Shown: positions 25,397 through 36,579, counted from the first letter of the stretch. The stretch: 64,000 bases of DNA from Eunapius fragilis (GCA_963681505.1 OY811987.1:4756978-4820977), one strand, 5' to 3'. Translations and numbers: made by a program. Notes: a model not told the origin generated them from the sequence alone.

Positions 25397-25689
25397 TTTC
25401 TTTCCATGCACTATATAGTAACCTTGTGCTTTAGACTTTTTATTAGCAGTGGCTATACTGTGGTAATTAAGCCAATCGCATGCGTTCTCAAAGTATAATG
25501 GAACAATGCGCCATGCGTAGTCTAGCTTGAAGTAGTACTGCTTTTGTAGCAATACTGGAGGCTTATTATGATTAGTTTGAAGGAGAAAGCAATATTAATT
25601 GTAATACTAGGAGTGAATATTCCTACATTCTATATTAAGTTTGTTTATGAATAGATATAATTAGTGACTGTAACATGTATCATGGAATC

Positions 25690-26760
25690 AGGCCCAGCTA
25701 AGTTTGAGTAGAGGTGGTTTGGGTCTGCGGTCTCTCATGTTTCATGCTCCAGCTGCCTACATTGCCTCCGTTTTTTCATCTGGCTATGAACACCTGTCGC
25801 GTACCCACCTCACCTATGCTGTGGAGATGTTCAACGAATGTGTAGCACCAGCCGATAAGATCTCTTTGGACTCAATCACATCCTCCAACGTAAAGCAAAA
25901 GATGCTGTCATCCAAATTGGATGATTTTCTATTTCAAGGCCTGTTTAACATGTCCTCAGTTGCTGATAGGGCACACCTATTATCAATCTCTGCCTCTCAT
26001 TCCTCTTCATGGTTGTCGGTTGTCCCCTCAGAAGGTCTTGGTCTCCATTTGAACCTAATCAGTACAATGTTGCCCTCAAATGGTGGCTAGGGTTGGACAC
26101 ATCTTGTGGCTCTAGTTGCTCCCTCTGCCCTGACTGTATCCTGGATCCCCTAGGCCACCATGCTTCCACATGCAAACGAGGGGGAGATGCAGTACATCGC
26201 CATAATCTGCTGAGGGATGTCTTTGCCGATTCCTGTCGCTTGGCTCATCTAGGTGTCAAAGTCAAAGTAGGCAATAACTTAACCCAAGACCATGATCACA
26301 CTAGACCCGCAGACGTTCTCGTCCACAACTGGTCTCAAGGCAAGCCTGCAGCTTTTGACTTCTGCGTGACCTCTCCGCTTAATTCACTTATCCTTTCGGA
26401 AGCAGGAGTGTCTTCGGAAGCGGCTGCTCATGCATCTGAGATCAGAAAGCACAACAGCAATGATGCCAAATGTGGGGAATTAGGATGGGTTTGCATCCCA
26501 TTGGTTGTTGAGACATACGGTGCATGGGGTCAAGAGGCTGTCAAAAGTTTTGCTCAGTTGGCATCTAGGCTGGCAATCGCCTGCTCCAAGCCAAAGTCGG
26601 TCATTATAAATGATCTTTACGGCAGGCTGAACACTTGCCTCATAAGATCAATTTCTTCGGCCATCCTTAGTAGGATGGTGTCCACATGAATTTTGCGTTT
26701 GTGTGTTATTTATGTATCAGTGTACTGTAAAATTTTGTATAATAATAAATTATGTATTGT
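25690..26760 (+). mobile_element. LINE 3' part with endonuclease domain (lineage B), fullest copy
   Basis: The plus strand encodes GGLGLRSLMFHAPAAYIASV, the tail of a reverse-transcriptase-linked region, then SWLSVVPSEGLGLHLN. The next frame has EPNQYNVALKWWLGLD, CSLCPDCILDPLGHHASTC, KRGGDAVHRHNLLRD, RPADVLVHNW, KPAAFDFCVTSPLNS and LGWVCIPLVVETYGAWG. This is the CCHC knuckle plus restriction-like endonuclease of an R2-type LINE. One frame change separates the two halves near 26030; otherwise it is the best preserved copy here. The catalytic reverse transcriptase is missing, so it is 5'-truncated. The tRNA gene lies 300 bp upstream. Confidence 0.7.
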
Positions 26761-26854
26761 GCATTATTTTTATTATTATTGACTGTAAGATCATGTTTTA
26801 AAATATAATAGCATAAAAATTATATCATGGAGTAAAAATGATTCAAATTGGAGG

Positions 26855-27285
26855 GCAGGACAAATTAGAAACTACACCAGCAGATAGCTTAGTCTCCAAC
26901 TGAGATGGCAGCACTTCAGCAACATTTGACATCAGTGTAACATCCCTGCTTAATTCATCTTTAGTTGTTGAAGCAGGCATGTCATTTGGTGTGGTTGCAA
27001 GAGGCGCAGAGTAGAGGAAACACTGGTAATGATGCAACGTGCAAAGAGTTAGGCTGGCGGTGCATTCCCTTAGTAATGGAAACTTATGGGGCATGGGTAT
27101 CTGAAGCCATGGGGAGTGTTTTCTGCTGTGGTATCATGCCTGGCTCTTAGGATGAATGGATCCATCAAAGCCAACAGCCCTAGCCACCTAATATGGTGGT
27201 CTCAGCTTGATTTTGGTTGGGCCAATGCTGGAGCTATTTTGATAGGATCGATATCATACCTGCCATCATGTGCCTTTATAGTATG
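26855..27285 (+). mobile_element. LINE 3' fragment, lineage B (second tandem copy)
   Basis: Pieces resembling LVSNWDGS, TFDISVTSLLNSS, then CKELGWRCIPLVMETYGAW are seen across frames with several stops. It closely parallels 1560-1740. It lies in the same orientation as, and 100 bp after, the copy at 25690-26760. Confidence 0.6.
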
Positions 27286-27458
27286 AATATACATGTGATC
27301 TTTCGAAGTCATGAGAACGGCCATATGCAGAAATGTTATAATATATGGCTTGTGGCAATATCATTATAATTATTGTACACCTAACATTACATGACAAAAT
27401 AATAACTTACTACTATGTTCAAGATATTGTCATTAACATTTATATCAACACAATAATG

Positions 27459-29360
27459 TTACATAACATAATTTGCCTCCACTGCTGCATACATTGAGTT
27501 CTCAACCGTCTTAATACCACACTCTTGCCTCTTCTCACAGCGGGGTACTTCATATTCTGCTGGGTCCTCCATTTTAGCTAGTGCATAGATATCATTGTGC
27601 AATTCCTTCAGCACTGGGTCTTCATGGGGTGAAGATACACTGCCCATTTCATTCACATCGTAAATAGCATTACTTATGTAATTTGTCTCTGGGCCATTAA
27701 GGGGCAGATTATTGACTGGTTTTGCCATGACACACCCACCTATCAGCTCACAGCTCCTCTTGTACTGAATGTACCTACATCCAGCAATGCTAACAGTTCC
27801 TATGCTCATAATAAGGATTAGGATGACCACTGCAGCAACCACTACTCCTGCTATCACAGAGGCTGTGACTTCTGTGGGACAAGACAGAATGATGCATGAT
27901 ATTGGTTGACATCCGCCTCTGAAAATGATTGCATTGATTTATAATCCGTAGGCAAGTTTTACCACATATGCCTTGATTTTTTCTCACACAAACTGACAGC
28001 TGGAGCTCAGATATTATATCACTGGCCCATGCAATGCACTAGCTATAGAACCGGAGGCTCTTCACACAGGACATACGTTTGGCTTTCTAACATGTTTTGT
28101 ACAAGTAGCTGGATAAAGAAATACATACAAAGTGTTTCCGAATGCCAAGTAATGTATCTGATTAGCAGGTGTGCTTTATGTAACATCAAACTCTATTGCA
28201 GCTAGCTAGGACGCTGGTGTTTTATCATCTAAAGGCTACTTCAGTTACATTGTTGGGTAACTCAAAACACAAAAAATGATTCCCATCATTCAAACTGACC
28301 TTTGTTGTTTAAAGGAATAGAAAGAGGAGTTTGTGCTTCAGAAGTAGTAGTAGTAGTAGTGGGAGGGGCATTAGTGGGAGGAGCATTACCAGTAGTGGGA
28401 GGGGTAGTACTGTGAAGGGTGGTAGTGGGAGGAGCATTAGTGGGAGGAGCATTAGTGGGACGGGTGGTAGTGGGAGGAGCAGTAGTGGGAGGGGCAGTAG
28501 TGGGAGGGACAGTAGAGGGACGGGTGGTAGTGGGAGGAGCAGTAGTGGGAGGGGCAGTAGAGGGAGGGGCAGTAGAGGGACGGGTGGTAGTGGGAGGAGC
28601 AGTAGTGGGAGGGGCAGTAGTGGGAGGGACAGTAGAGGGACGGGTGGTAGTGGGAGGAGCAGTAGTGGGACGGGTGGAAGTGGGAGGAGCATTAGTGGGA
28701 GGGGCAGTTGTGGGACAGGTGGTAGTTGGAGGAGCAGTAGTGGGAGGGGCATTGGTGGGACTGGTAGGAACATTAGTGGGAGGGGCAGCAGTAATGGAAG
28801 TGACATTAGTGAGAGGAACCGGAATGGAATGGGATGGAGTAGGAAGAGCTTTAGTGGGAGGGGCAGCAGTGGGCGTGGTACTAGTGGAAGGAGCACCAGT
28901 GGGAATGGCAGTAGCAGTGGGCATGACAGTAGAGGGAGGGGCTGTAGTAGAGGGAGGAGCAGTAGTAATTTTACAGACAGAAGAGGAGGCTGAAGCAGGA
29001 CTAACTGCACATGTACAGTATTCGCCGCCATGAAGACAGCAGTAATGGCAGCAAATGCAAACCAAATGTGTACTATTAGTTGTCTTGTAGCTAATGGCAG
29101 AATTTATTGTGCTTTGGAATGAAAACTAGTTGCAATTGAAAGTTACTAACACCATGCAGATATACTTACCATTTGTCCTTGTCTCTGCAGATATGGTGGG
29201 CACAACATTACCAAATCCAGTGGTACAAGGGTAGCTGTACTGTATATAAGGCGTGCTGGCACATGATGCTCCACTCTGACAAGGGTTGGAGGGGTTATGC
29301 AACGCCATGGAAGTCTCCCAGCTCTGCCCACAGCAGTCTGTGGTACATGCTTGGCTTCTT
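27459..29360 (-). CDS. Receptor-like membrane protein with mucin-type stalk and tyrosine-rich tail (3' exons)
   Basis: Three minus-strand exons with matching phases are visible: about 29360 to 29170, 29003-28300 and 27871-27459. The first gives a Cys-rich extracellular piece (CTTDCCGQSW, NPCQSGASCAS, YPCTTGFG). The second is a Thr/Pro stalk of about 230 residues built from TTAPP and TTTRPS units, likely O-glycosylated. The third starts EVTASVIAG, then a transmembrane helix (VVVAAVVILILIM) and a cytoplasmic tail of about 100 residues with six or more tyrosines (NYISNAIYDV, DIYALAKM, AEYEVP, NSMYAAV, ANYVM at the end). SMYAAV fits an ITIM-like pattern. This suggests a phosphotyrosine signalling or adhesion receptor. 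The signal peptide and upstream exons are not identified. I do not recognise the exact family. Confidence 0.7.
28336..28985 (-). repeat. Coding minisatellite of the receptor stalk
   Basis: A 15-bp unit (GTGGGAGGAGCAGTA and variants), with 60-bp higher-order units (near 28500-28670), encodes TTAPP and TTTRPSTVPPTTAPP. All three frames on both strands are open, but only the minus frame with Thr/Pro joins the flanking exons in phase. Confidence 0.88.
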
Positions 29361-29370
29361 TGGGTCATAT

Positions 29371-30500
29371 AGTTATTAGGGTACAAATTGTAGATTCTGA
29401 ACAGGCATGCATGCAAGATTTTAATCTCTCAAATGATATGACGAGCTATAACAATGGTACATGTACACTATGCACCCATTTCCAAAACGAGGCTTGGCTT
29501 GCACAGAGGACCTCATTTTATTATCGATGATGGTGCTTTAAAAAATAAACAAATGATGTCCTAATTTATTGGCAATTTCAAGGTGCATGAAGAAGTATGA
29601 CCACCGGCCAGTCCCTTACTTTCCTCGACCAATTACCATGCTGTACAATTTAATGACGCGTAATAATAGAGAATACACGTAATAATTGCTGAAAGAAAGG
29701 CATGTTTTTAAGAGATACCTATATTCTCTTTCTTACGCATTGGTCTGTCCATTGAAAACTAACATGCATATAAAGATAAGGTTACTTTCTTTAATTGCAA
29801 CCTTTGATGCTCCAGCCATCCGAGGTCCTAGTTATATGATAAAAGTGACGATAGATTTATTGGAACGCACATTTTGTTCCAGTGCAACGTGGCAGAGCGT
29901 TGTGCATCCGTGTGAGTGTGTGATGTCGAAATTACGCCCTGGATGCAAGCATCGTAATTTCTCTATTGCATGAGACTCGAGGGAGGAAGAACTATACTAC
30001 CATTGAAAGACTGTTAATTAAGGTATGCAAAACCGTCCGAAAGTAAGCAAGTGTTTATATACAGGAAAAGAGCGACTTCCAGTGGGCAAACAGTCACAAC
30101 ATCATTTCCGTCATGCATAATCGATAGAGTTTCGGCCGTGCTATTGTCAGTCAGAACGCATGTGATCGTGAGACAGCCACTAGCTGTTTGATTTCGATGA
30201 ATTCCCTCCTCGACCCCTGCCATTCACCATACACTCCGGTCCCACCTGGTCTTGTTATATCATTCAGTGTCGCTATTATAAATATGCTTTTTGTAAACAA
30301 TGACAATTTTTTCAAATTGATATTGGAATCTGTAGTTATAAAATAGCACAGACGGACGTATCGCGTACATTCATGCATGGGTAAAGGCCTACCGTAGGTA
30401 GTCACCTGACCGGCCCCAGCCACCATAAGGAAATTACACGGCTTAACTCTATAGCTATATATTATACAATAACCATTTCCCCCTCAATTTAGGCATGCAA
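29371..30500. other. Possible 5' exons of the receptor gene, otherwise unassigned
   Basis: On the minus strand, 30020-30220 encodes GCLTITCVLTDNSTAETLSI and DDVVTVCPLE-like sequence (read NDVVTVCPLE) with two Cys and an N-glycosylation site, which could be an extracellular exon. No signal peptide or splice pair was confirmed. Confidence 0.25.
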
Positions 30501-30504
30501 TCAC

Positions 30505-30628
30505 TAATAGGTATCGGGCATGAAGTGCCGGACAGCACCCCCCCCCCCCCCCCCCCCCCCCCCAGCTTTTCGTATCGCGGGTCTCAACCCCCCCTTTTGG
30601 AAAATTCTGTATCCGCCCCTGCTGGTAA
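30505..30628. mobile_element. hAT-like MITE end with a 26-C run
   Basis: Ends with CTGTATCCGCCCCTG, the complement of a CAGGGGCGGATACAG terminus. CTTTTCGTATCGCGGGTCT and CCCCTTTTGGAAAATTCTG recur at 33180-33250. The left end is not clear. Confidence 0.6.
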
Positions 30629-30639
30629 GGTCAACTTAC

Positions 30640-31915
30640 GGCGATGATAAAGATGCAGGTACAAATCACGGTTGCGAGGTGGGCCCACTGCGGCATACCG
30701 AGGTATCCCATAATATGCAATATGTTTTGCCCCTCGTTTTCACTAAATCATTCGAGGAAACAACAAACGCTTCCGTCAAGCTCCAGCTGCACCTGTCTGT
30801 ATGGAGTCATGGTATATTATTTAGTAAGACAGGAAGAAAGATTCATGAAGTCCGCCTACGCAAAAATTCACTCGCGGTAATGCCGTTTTCACATTTTGCA
30901 CTGCCTATCACTCCCGACCGTGAGAGTTGTTACATGTATTTAACTTAGAGCCATAATTTAAAGCCATTTTCACAAAGTTTCATACAGTTTTTATTGTAAC
31001 GCTCTAGAAGGAATATGTTTTTTTGTACCTCTTACGTGATACTGAACGCTACTGAGAACCACTCAACTATGCAATGACGTTTCGAGCCAATGGTATGTCT
31101 GTTTGAAATACAAAATAATGCAATATGCCTCATAATGGTACATGTAGTGAAGTCTCCTCTCAAAACCAAGCAATTCTATCTAGAGGGAATTAATTATTTT
31201 TCGGTTTGCCCCAAAATAGACTAAATTTCCCCGTGCATGTTTCTCGTGGATGCGGTGTTAAAAGGCTATTGTACTAGGGTTATAAATAAATAACCCACAC
31301 CGATGCATGCATTCAAGGAGATGCATGATACTATAAGCGTACTATTATTTATATATGCAGCGTCAGAGAGACAGAGGTGTTTTATTGACTTTTTACGAAA
31401 TTTTACCTGCAGCGCACATAAACTTGTGTACGCCATATAGACACTAAAAGTGGTCGAAATAACGTCTTTGATGTTTTCAGTGGTTTGTAAAACGTGAACA
31501 TTCGGGCTATGAAAATGGAAATAGACGTTTAGTGTTGCTGAATTATTTCAAAACATGTTTTCGTAAACAGTTGCGACGTCCAAGAAAGATGGATGATTTA
31601 CTATATCTGCCTTTATCTAATGCATGGATTGCTGCTGCATGTAATCATCATTTTTATGGATCACGCGATCATTATCTTTACAAAAGCCTTCTTGCCGTCG
31701 TTGCTATAGTACTAAGTTCACACATTATTCCGTGGCAGTATATACGGTATGGTATGGCCCCATGGGTAGCATTCAGATAGAAAGAGACTTCCCGCTACCG
31801 GTAGGAAGGCTAACAAATATAGGTCTGGCCGGTCCTGAAAAAAAAAAACCGTTCCACATTCTGATGTGACATCGCTGCATGTGCCAAGCTTAAAAGCTGC
31901 TGTTTCGTAAGATTC
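30640..31915. other. No recognised feature
   Basis: Only short frames without family resemblance are seen in this stretch. Confidence 0.45.
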
Positions 31916-31976
31916 TTGCTTATAATGCAGGCGAGTGTTACCAGACCCCTAGCTGTTAAAGGAGAATCCAAGCCCG

Positions 31977-32018
31977 CCCCCCCCCCCCCCCCCCCCGCCC
32001 CCCCCCCCCCCCCCCCCT
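31977..32018. repeat. C homopolymer runs
   Basis: Two C-runs split by a single G, about 40 bases in all. Confidence 0.95.
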
Positions 32019-32278
32019 TCCCTCCTCCCCACATTGTCTCCGGCCCTGAGATATGTGGGTTTTTTTTGTCTCTGCTGTTTCCGATTCGTGTTCTTAAATA
32101 CACGGCTATACAATTCATATACTATGCATCCTTTACTCTAAAGGCCTATCGTGTTTCCCTGAAATTCGGATATAGATGTTGTATACGTAATCCACCTCGT
32201 CACCAGTTGTAGTACCTGCTAGAAACATCCATATAGGATTTGACCCGGCCGACTATGAACTCATTAAAAATTATTAGA

Positions 32279-32436
32279 GAGGTTGCAGTGTCATCCCGGG
32301 AAGAGCGGCGGCCATGTTATTTGGTGTCTACTGTTATGTTACAGAATGTTTTCAATCTGTAACAGATTATTTACAACCTGTAACAGACACCAAAAACATG
32401 GCCGCCGCTCTTCCCGGGATGACACTGCAACCTCTT
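32279..32436. mobile_element. Palindromic MITE (GAGGTTGCAGTGTC ends)
   Basis: A near-perfect foldback. GAGGTTGCAGTGTCATCCCG, GGAAGAGCGGCGGCCATGTT and TTTGGTGTCT on the left are mirrored on the right by AGACACCAAAAACATGGCCG, CCGCTCTTCCCGGGATGACA and CTGCAACCTC. The arms of about 52 bp differ at only a few positions, which suggests a recent insertion. No protein is encoded. Confidence 0.88.
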
Positions 32437-32561
32437 TATACGCGACCCGTCTCTAACAAGACTCCCGACGGTCGGATCGTTTAGCTTGTTATAGCAATCG
32501 AACTAGAAGTCAAAAATGAGCAGTTTCGTCTTTGTTTTATGTCTATGAACCACGCGGTTGC

Positions 32562-32880
32562 AGAGGCGGATCCAGGGGGGGGGGGGGGGGTTGGGGGGTT
32601 GGAGGGGGGGGGGGGGGGTTGCAACCCCCCCTTTCAAACCCGTAATGAATAATTATCATTAGTAACAATTAAGAATTATTGCGAAGTAAAGATGGCTGAA
32701 ATTCGTAATACAACTGCACCTCTGCGAGGAAACAAACGGCAAGGCAGTATTATGTAGTGTTGTGCGCATGATATAATAAAAAAGCGTTGGCGGCTGGGGC
32801 TCCGCCCCAGACTCCCTCCCCCGCTTCATGAAATTAATTAGCAACCCCCCCCCTTTTCTGAAATCCTGGATCCGCCCTGG
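32562..32880. mobile_element. hAT-like MITE (CAGAGGCGGATCCAGG ends)
   Basis: The left end is CAGAGGCGGATCCAGG and the right end CCTGGATCCGCCCTG, in inverted orientation. Subterminal GTTGCAACCCCCC blocks are also inverted. Non-coding. Flanks share GGTTG but no clean 8-bp duplication. Confidence 0.8.
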
Positions 32881-32898
32881 GTTGTAAAGAACAAAAGG

Positions 32899-32976
32899 CA
32901 GGGCGGATCCAGGGGAGGGGGAGGGTGGGTTTGGGGGGTTGCAACCCCCCCTTTCATAGGCGGATCCAGGGAGTAG

Positions 32977-33025
<49 letters not shown>

Positions 33026-33258
33026 TGGGTGTTACAATCCGCTTTTCGTATCGGGCCTGAAGTGGACACCATCCCCCCCCCCCCGCTTTTCGTATCGGAC
33101 CTGAAGCGACCCCCTCCCCTTCCCCCCGCTTTTCGTATCGGGCCTAAAGCGGACACCCCCCCCCCCCCCCCCCCCCCCCCCCCGCATTTCGTATCGCGGG
33201 TCTGCTGGTCTCAAACCCACACATCCCCCCTTTTGGAAAATTCTGTATCCGCCAACTG
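32899..33258. mobile_element. Second hAT-like MITE nest with long G and C runs
   Basis: Begins CAGGGCGGATCCAGGGG and has another CGGATCCAGGGAG start at about 32960. It ends TTCTGTATCCGCC near 33253. It contains a run of 46 G (32978-33023), a 28-C run (33156-33183) and three to four copies of a unit with GCTTTTCGTATCGGGCCTGA. At least two elements are nested or fused. Confidence 0.7.
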
Positions 33259-33688
33259 AAAGGGTACTGCCCGTCCTCGTACCCAGTCTCGAAACATGGT
33301 CTGCTTCTTCTCCTCCTTCTTGGAAACGCATAACTCGGGATAGGAACACTTTTAAACAATGAAAATTTCATCAATAGGCTGGAAGAGCCGCTTTCGTATT
33401 AATTAGTGGATGTTATATTTTGGTAAACAATCGACTATACCCCCTAGAAAATTTTTATTGTATTTTTAATTCTTTTTGCAGGTTTCTAGGGATAATAGCT
33501 GAGCGTGTTATTCTACATGCTGCGTGATTATTACCTAATGCTGAACAGCTATTTCTATAAATTGACTATAATCTCATTTCAGTTAAGCCACTTACACTTT
33601 AAAAGCATAAATTATATACTAGCGTCCACCTCTATTTTATTCTATTGCATAGAATAAAAGCTACAATTTGTTACCATCTATGTATCGG

Positions 33689-33954
33689 CCATAGGCGGCC
33701 CCAGGGGGCCATGGCACACCCCCCCCCCCCCTCCCCTGGTTATGGCGCCCCCCAACCCTATAAGTAATTTTTGCTGTAGCGTTGCAATATGATTACTACA
33801 TGTAACTATGTGTAAAATAGCTACTAACACTCATCTGAGCGTACAAATAGCGATTAACAAATGACCAAGATTGCAAAATCGATAATGCCCCTCCCCCTTT
33901 GGCGCCCTTCGTGGGGTTGGCCCCTCCCTTCGGTAAGCGCTGGGGCCGCCTATG
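33689..33954. mobile_element. MITE with CATAGGCGGCCCCAG ends
   Basis: The left end CATAGGCGGCCCCAG and right end CTGGGGCCGCCTATG are exact complements 236 bp apart. The interior has C-runs and GGCGCCC blocks. The end type is hAT-like. Confidence 0.82.
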
Positions 33955-34099
33955 AATCCCCGTAATCGCACTGCCTTAGTTCCGCTACAGCTTCCGCTCT
34001 TAAGATTTGTGTTTGGGATGCTATATGTAGTGTGATGCTGTATACAATATCTGTGCACTGGATGTCTCAAAGAAATGTGGTTTTCACAATACTACTGTA

Positions 34100-34235
34100 A
34101 GTTAAAGTTTTTTATTCTATTTTTTATTCTATTTGAGAGTTTCTAGGGATACGGTCTATGTAAGACGCATTATTAGATAACTTGTAAGACGTAATTTTAG
34201 ATATCTAAAAATAAATGTTTGTATAAATAGCGAAC
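34100..34235. repeat. Diverged duplicate of 33445-33660
   Basis: Both stretches share TTTTTATTCTATTT-like sequence, GTTTCTAGGGATA and a TATAAAT...AACAGCTAT-type segment, in partly altered order. They look like two copies of one AT-rich repeat. Confidence 0.4.
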
Positions 34236-34303
34236 AACTATAGAGTAAACGCTCAATTGTCGTTTTGTGTAACCACTTTTGTTAGTGAAGCTGTTTTTCT
34301 CAA

Positions 34304-34357
34304 AATGCCTTCACGTCAGGAAAAGAAACGAGCGAAACGACGTGCGAAATACCTTTA
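34304..34357 (+). other. Repeated mini-ORF (MPSRQEKKRAKRRAKYL)
   Basis: A 17-codon basic frame beginning AAAATGCCTTCA. A relative beginning MPSGQQKRRAKRRED lies at 47995, and a remnant (KRRADDELAFSR-type reading) at 43450. In all three places a palindromic arm follows downstream. It resembles the start of a nucleic-acid-binding protein of an unidentified element. I do not assign a function. Confidence 0.45.
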
Positions 34358-34409
34358 AGTTCGAGACGATTATTAGAATCGGTACGGTCAGTGATTTGGG
34401 TATGAAAAA

Positions 34410-34706
34410 AATCAAGGAAACAAGTATCTAAAAACATTCTCTACGAGAAATTTGGTGGTATATAGGATTTGAAGGCAACTGGTGGTGTAAAATGCAAGGA
34501 AACAAGGTCTTATCAGAAGGGAAATGTAATAGTCCTATATTTAGCACATTTCTAGGGCATGTGTTGTTTGTGTGCTAAATATAGGACTATAACATTTTCC
34601 CTTCTGATAAGACCTTGTTTCCTTGCATTTTACGCCATCAATTGCTTTCAAATCCTATACACCACCAACTTTCCCGTAGAGAATGTTTTTAGTTACTTGT
34701 TAATTA
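34410..34706. mobile_element. Palindromic MITE, family P, copy 1
   Basis: Arms of about 125 bp: AACAAGTATCTAAAAACATT, CTCTACGAGAAATTTGGTGG, then CAAGGAAACAAGGTCTTATC on the left, mirrored on the right. The loop lies near 34555. Copies at 43655, 47668 and 48275 share the arms. Confidence 0.85.
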
Positions 34707-34879
34707 TGCACTCATTGAAAAATCTGTGACATACCACACATACACATAATTACACACACATCCATCATGGCGCAAACGCACTATGAAGTCTAGTTCATAG
34801 TAGTTCCCATCACTAGAATAATAAAACACTTCAACACTAAATGGGTCTTCATGATGGAGGCTGCTCAAGTTAAGTCATG

Positions 34880-35165
34880 GCGCTGGAACATGCAGGCATA
34901 GGTATAGATTTTTGCGTCATCCGTTGTGACACTGATTCTGTGGCCCAATTCTTTGAGTCCGATCAGGGAAAGGTGCCGGACGTTTCTATGGCAATAGCAG
35001 CCGGTGAAATTTAAACCTGGCTGCATGTCATTCCAAATAGGATTACTCCGTACGTTGATTTAAGGTCTTCTGCCGCTATCAACAGCACATGCTGGCATAG
35101 AGGACTGTGCCTGGTGAGAGAGAGCAAAGATGTCCACGCAGGATGCATCCCATTACCGAATAGTT
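34880..35165 (-). pseudogene. Unrecognised coding relic, copy 1
   Basis: Minus-strand pieces CVDIFALSHQAQSSMPACAV, LFGMTCSQV and LIGLKELGHRISVTTDDAKI spread over three frames align in order with the copy at 35319-35790 (CSDIYASSPMEQLIMAAG, LFGGNPARH, LGHRISATEE). The shared order across frames shows that both derive from one protein-coding sequence. The family is not recognised. Confidence 0.5.
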
Positions 35166-35318
35166 AAATACGTACAGCATGAGACCTGGAACAAAACAAA
35201 CAACATATAATTGTTATTCATAAGGAACAGTAATCGTGCATGAAGTTATATAGGACAGTAGAAGATGATGGAGGATGTTGTTACTGATGTAATATAATGT
35301 ATAATAATTTAGATGCGC

Positions 35319-35790
35319 CTACTTAAATGTGTTCATGATCAAACTATAAGTAGGACTCTTAAGTACTGTCTTATTAAATTCAAATGGATTTAGTTGGTGT
35401 TCAGAAACATTTAGCTGCAATAAATCTAGAGGAAATAATTGTTCCTCGGATGGAGGCTGCATTGCCCCTTTGTATATCCACAGAAAGGTGCTCAAGTAGG
35501 TAGCTGTAAATTCTTCTGTCGCTGAGATTCTGTGACCTAGCAATTTTAGAAAGGTCAGGGAAGAGGATCAAGTACTCTTGATGTTTCAATGGCATAATAG
35601 GGGTGAAACATATATGCCTAGCTGGGTTCCCTCCAAATAAGAATACTTGAACTTTTGTAAGGTCCATCTGACTACCGACAGTGCCTGCTGCCATAATTAA
35701 CTGTTCCATGGGAGAAGAAGCATAGATATCAGAACAGGTGACATCCAAAACCAAAAGGTTTTCACTCTCATTTTTCAACACTGATAGGTT
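35319..35790 (-). pseudogene. Unrecognised coding relic, copy 2
   Basis: Overlapping minus frames encode NLLVLDVTCSDIYASSPMEQ, VQVFLFGGNPARHICFTPIM, YLILFPDLSKIARSQN and, in the next frame, MLGHRISATEEF. It is less decayed than copy 1, which lies about 150 bp downstream. This could be a tandem-duplicated exon of a host gene or a transposon fragment. No function is proposed. Confidence 0.5.
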
Positions 35791-35799
35791 AAAAGGCCC

Positions 35800-36430
35800 A
35801 AGTTTATATAAAGTTCATCGGTGTTGATATTGTACGTGCCAAAAATGGATTGGAGCTATTTTGTTCTATCTGCATTGACCCCATTCCTGGTGTAATTCAT
35901 TAGATATCATCCATGGCATGTCTCAACTCATCTAAAGTATTGAAGATTGAAGCCTGAATCTGCTCACTTTGAATGGAAGGTGCAAGTATTTTGAACACTA
36001 TGGGAATATCACAGAAAGCGATGGTTCTTGCTAAGATGGCTATATAACATGCCACATGTACCCAATGCCTAGTACGATAAAATCATTCAAGAAGAGATCC
36101 GTGCTGTCAATACATATTTGTAGTAACTGTGACTGAGACTGCATGTGGCCAATGCACGCGCTGCGCCAGAACTTCTGAGTTGCACGGATTCTCAAATAGC
36201 CAAATCACAGCGGTACACACACACACACCCACACACACACACACACACATGCACACATTCAGCATACAACCACTGCCTGCCAAGTTCCCACATCAGGTCT
36301 AATGCTTCTACCTATGCCATGTTGTCACAGCTTTTAATAGCGCTGGTACATCACATGCGAAGATGCTTTTAGCTGCTTCTGCAATCAGGACATACAGTCT
36401 GGCTGCTTTATAAGACCAGACATCTAAAAA
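35800..36430. other. Mostly unassigned, with a short CA run
   Basis: A (CA)n-type run lies at 36213-36256. Nothing else is recognised. Confidence 0.45.
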
Positions 36431-36579
36431 TTACACACACACTTCTATAATACCTATTACAGCAATCACTACACTTCTCCCTTCACAAGCCATACCATTC
36501 TGGGGGTAGGTGAGGTTGGGTAGACCATCAGAGGATAGGTGCAGGTTCAGGAGTAGGTACAGGTCTGTAATCAGGGTGC

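Noticed and set aside
25202-25552. Minus frame across the tRNA gene
   Set aside because: It is the complement of tRNA-Pro and its flanks, not a protein.
28309-29033. Leu-rich and Val/Gly-rich frames overlapping the receptor stalk
   Set aside because: Shadow frames of the Thr/Pro coding minisatellite; only the Thr/Pro frame splices in phase to the flanking exons.
32659-33374. Pro-rich and Gly-rich frames
   Set aside because: Products of G and C homopolymer runs in MITEs.
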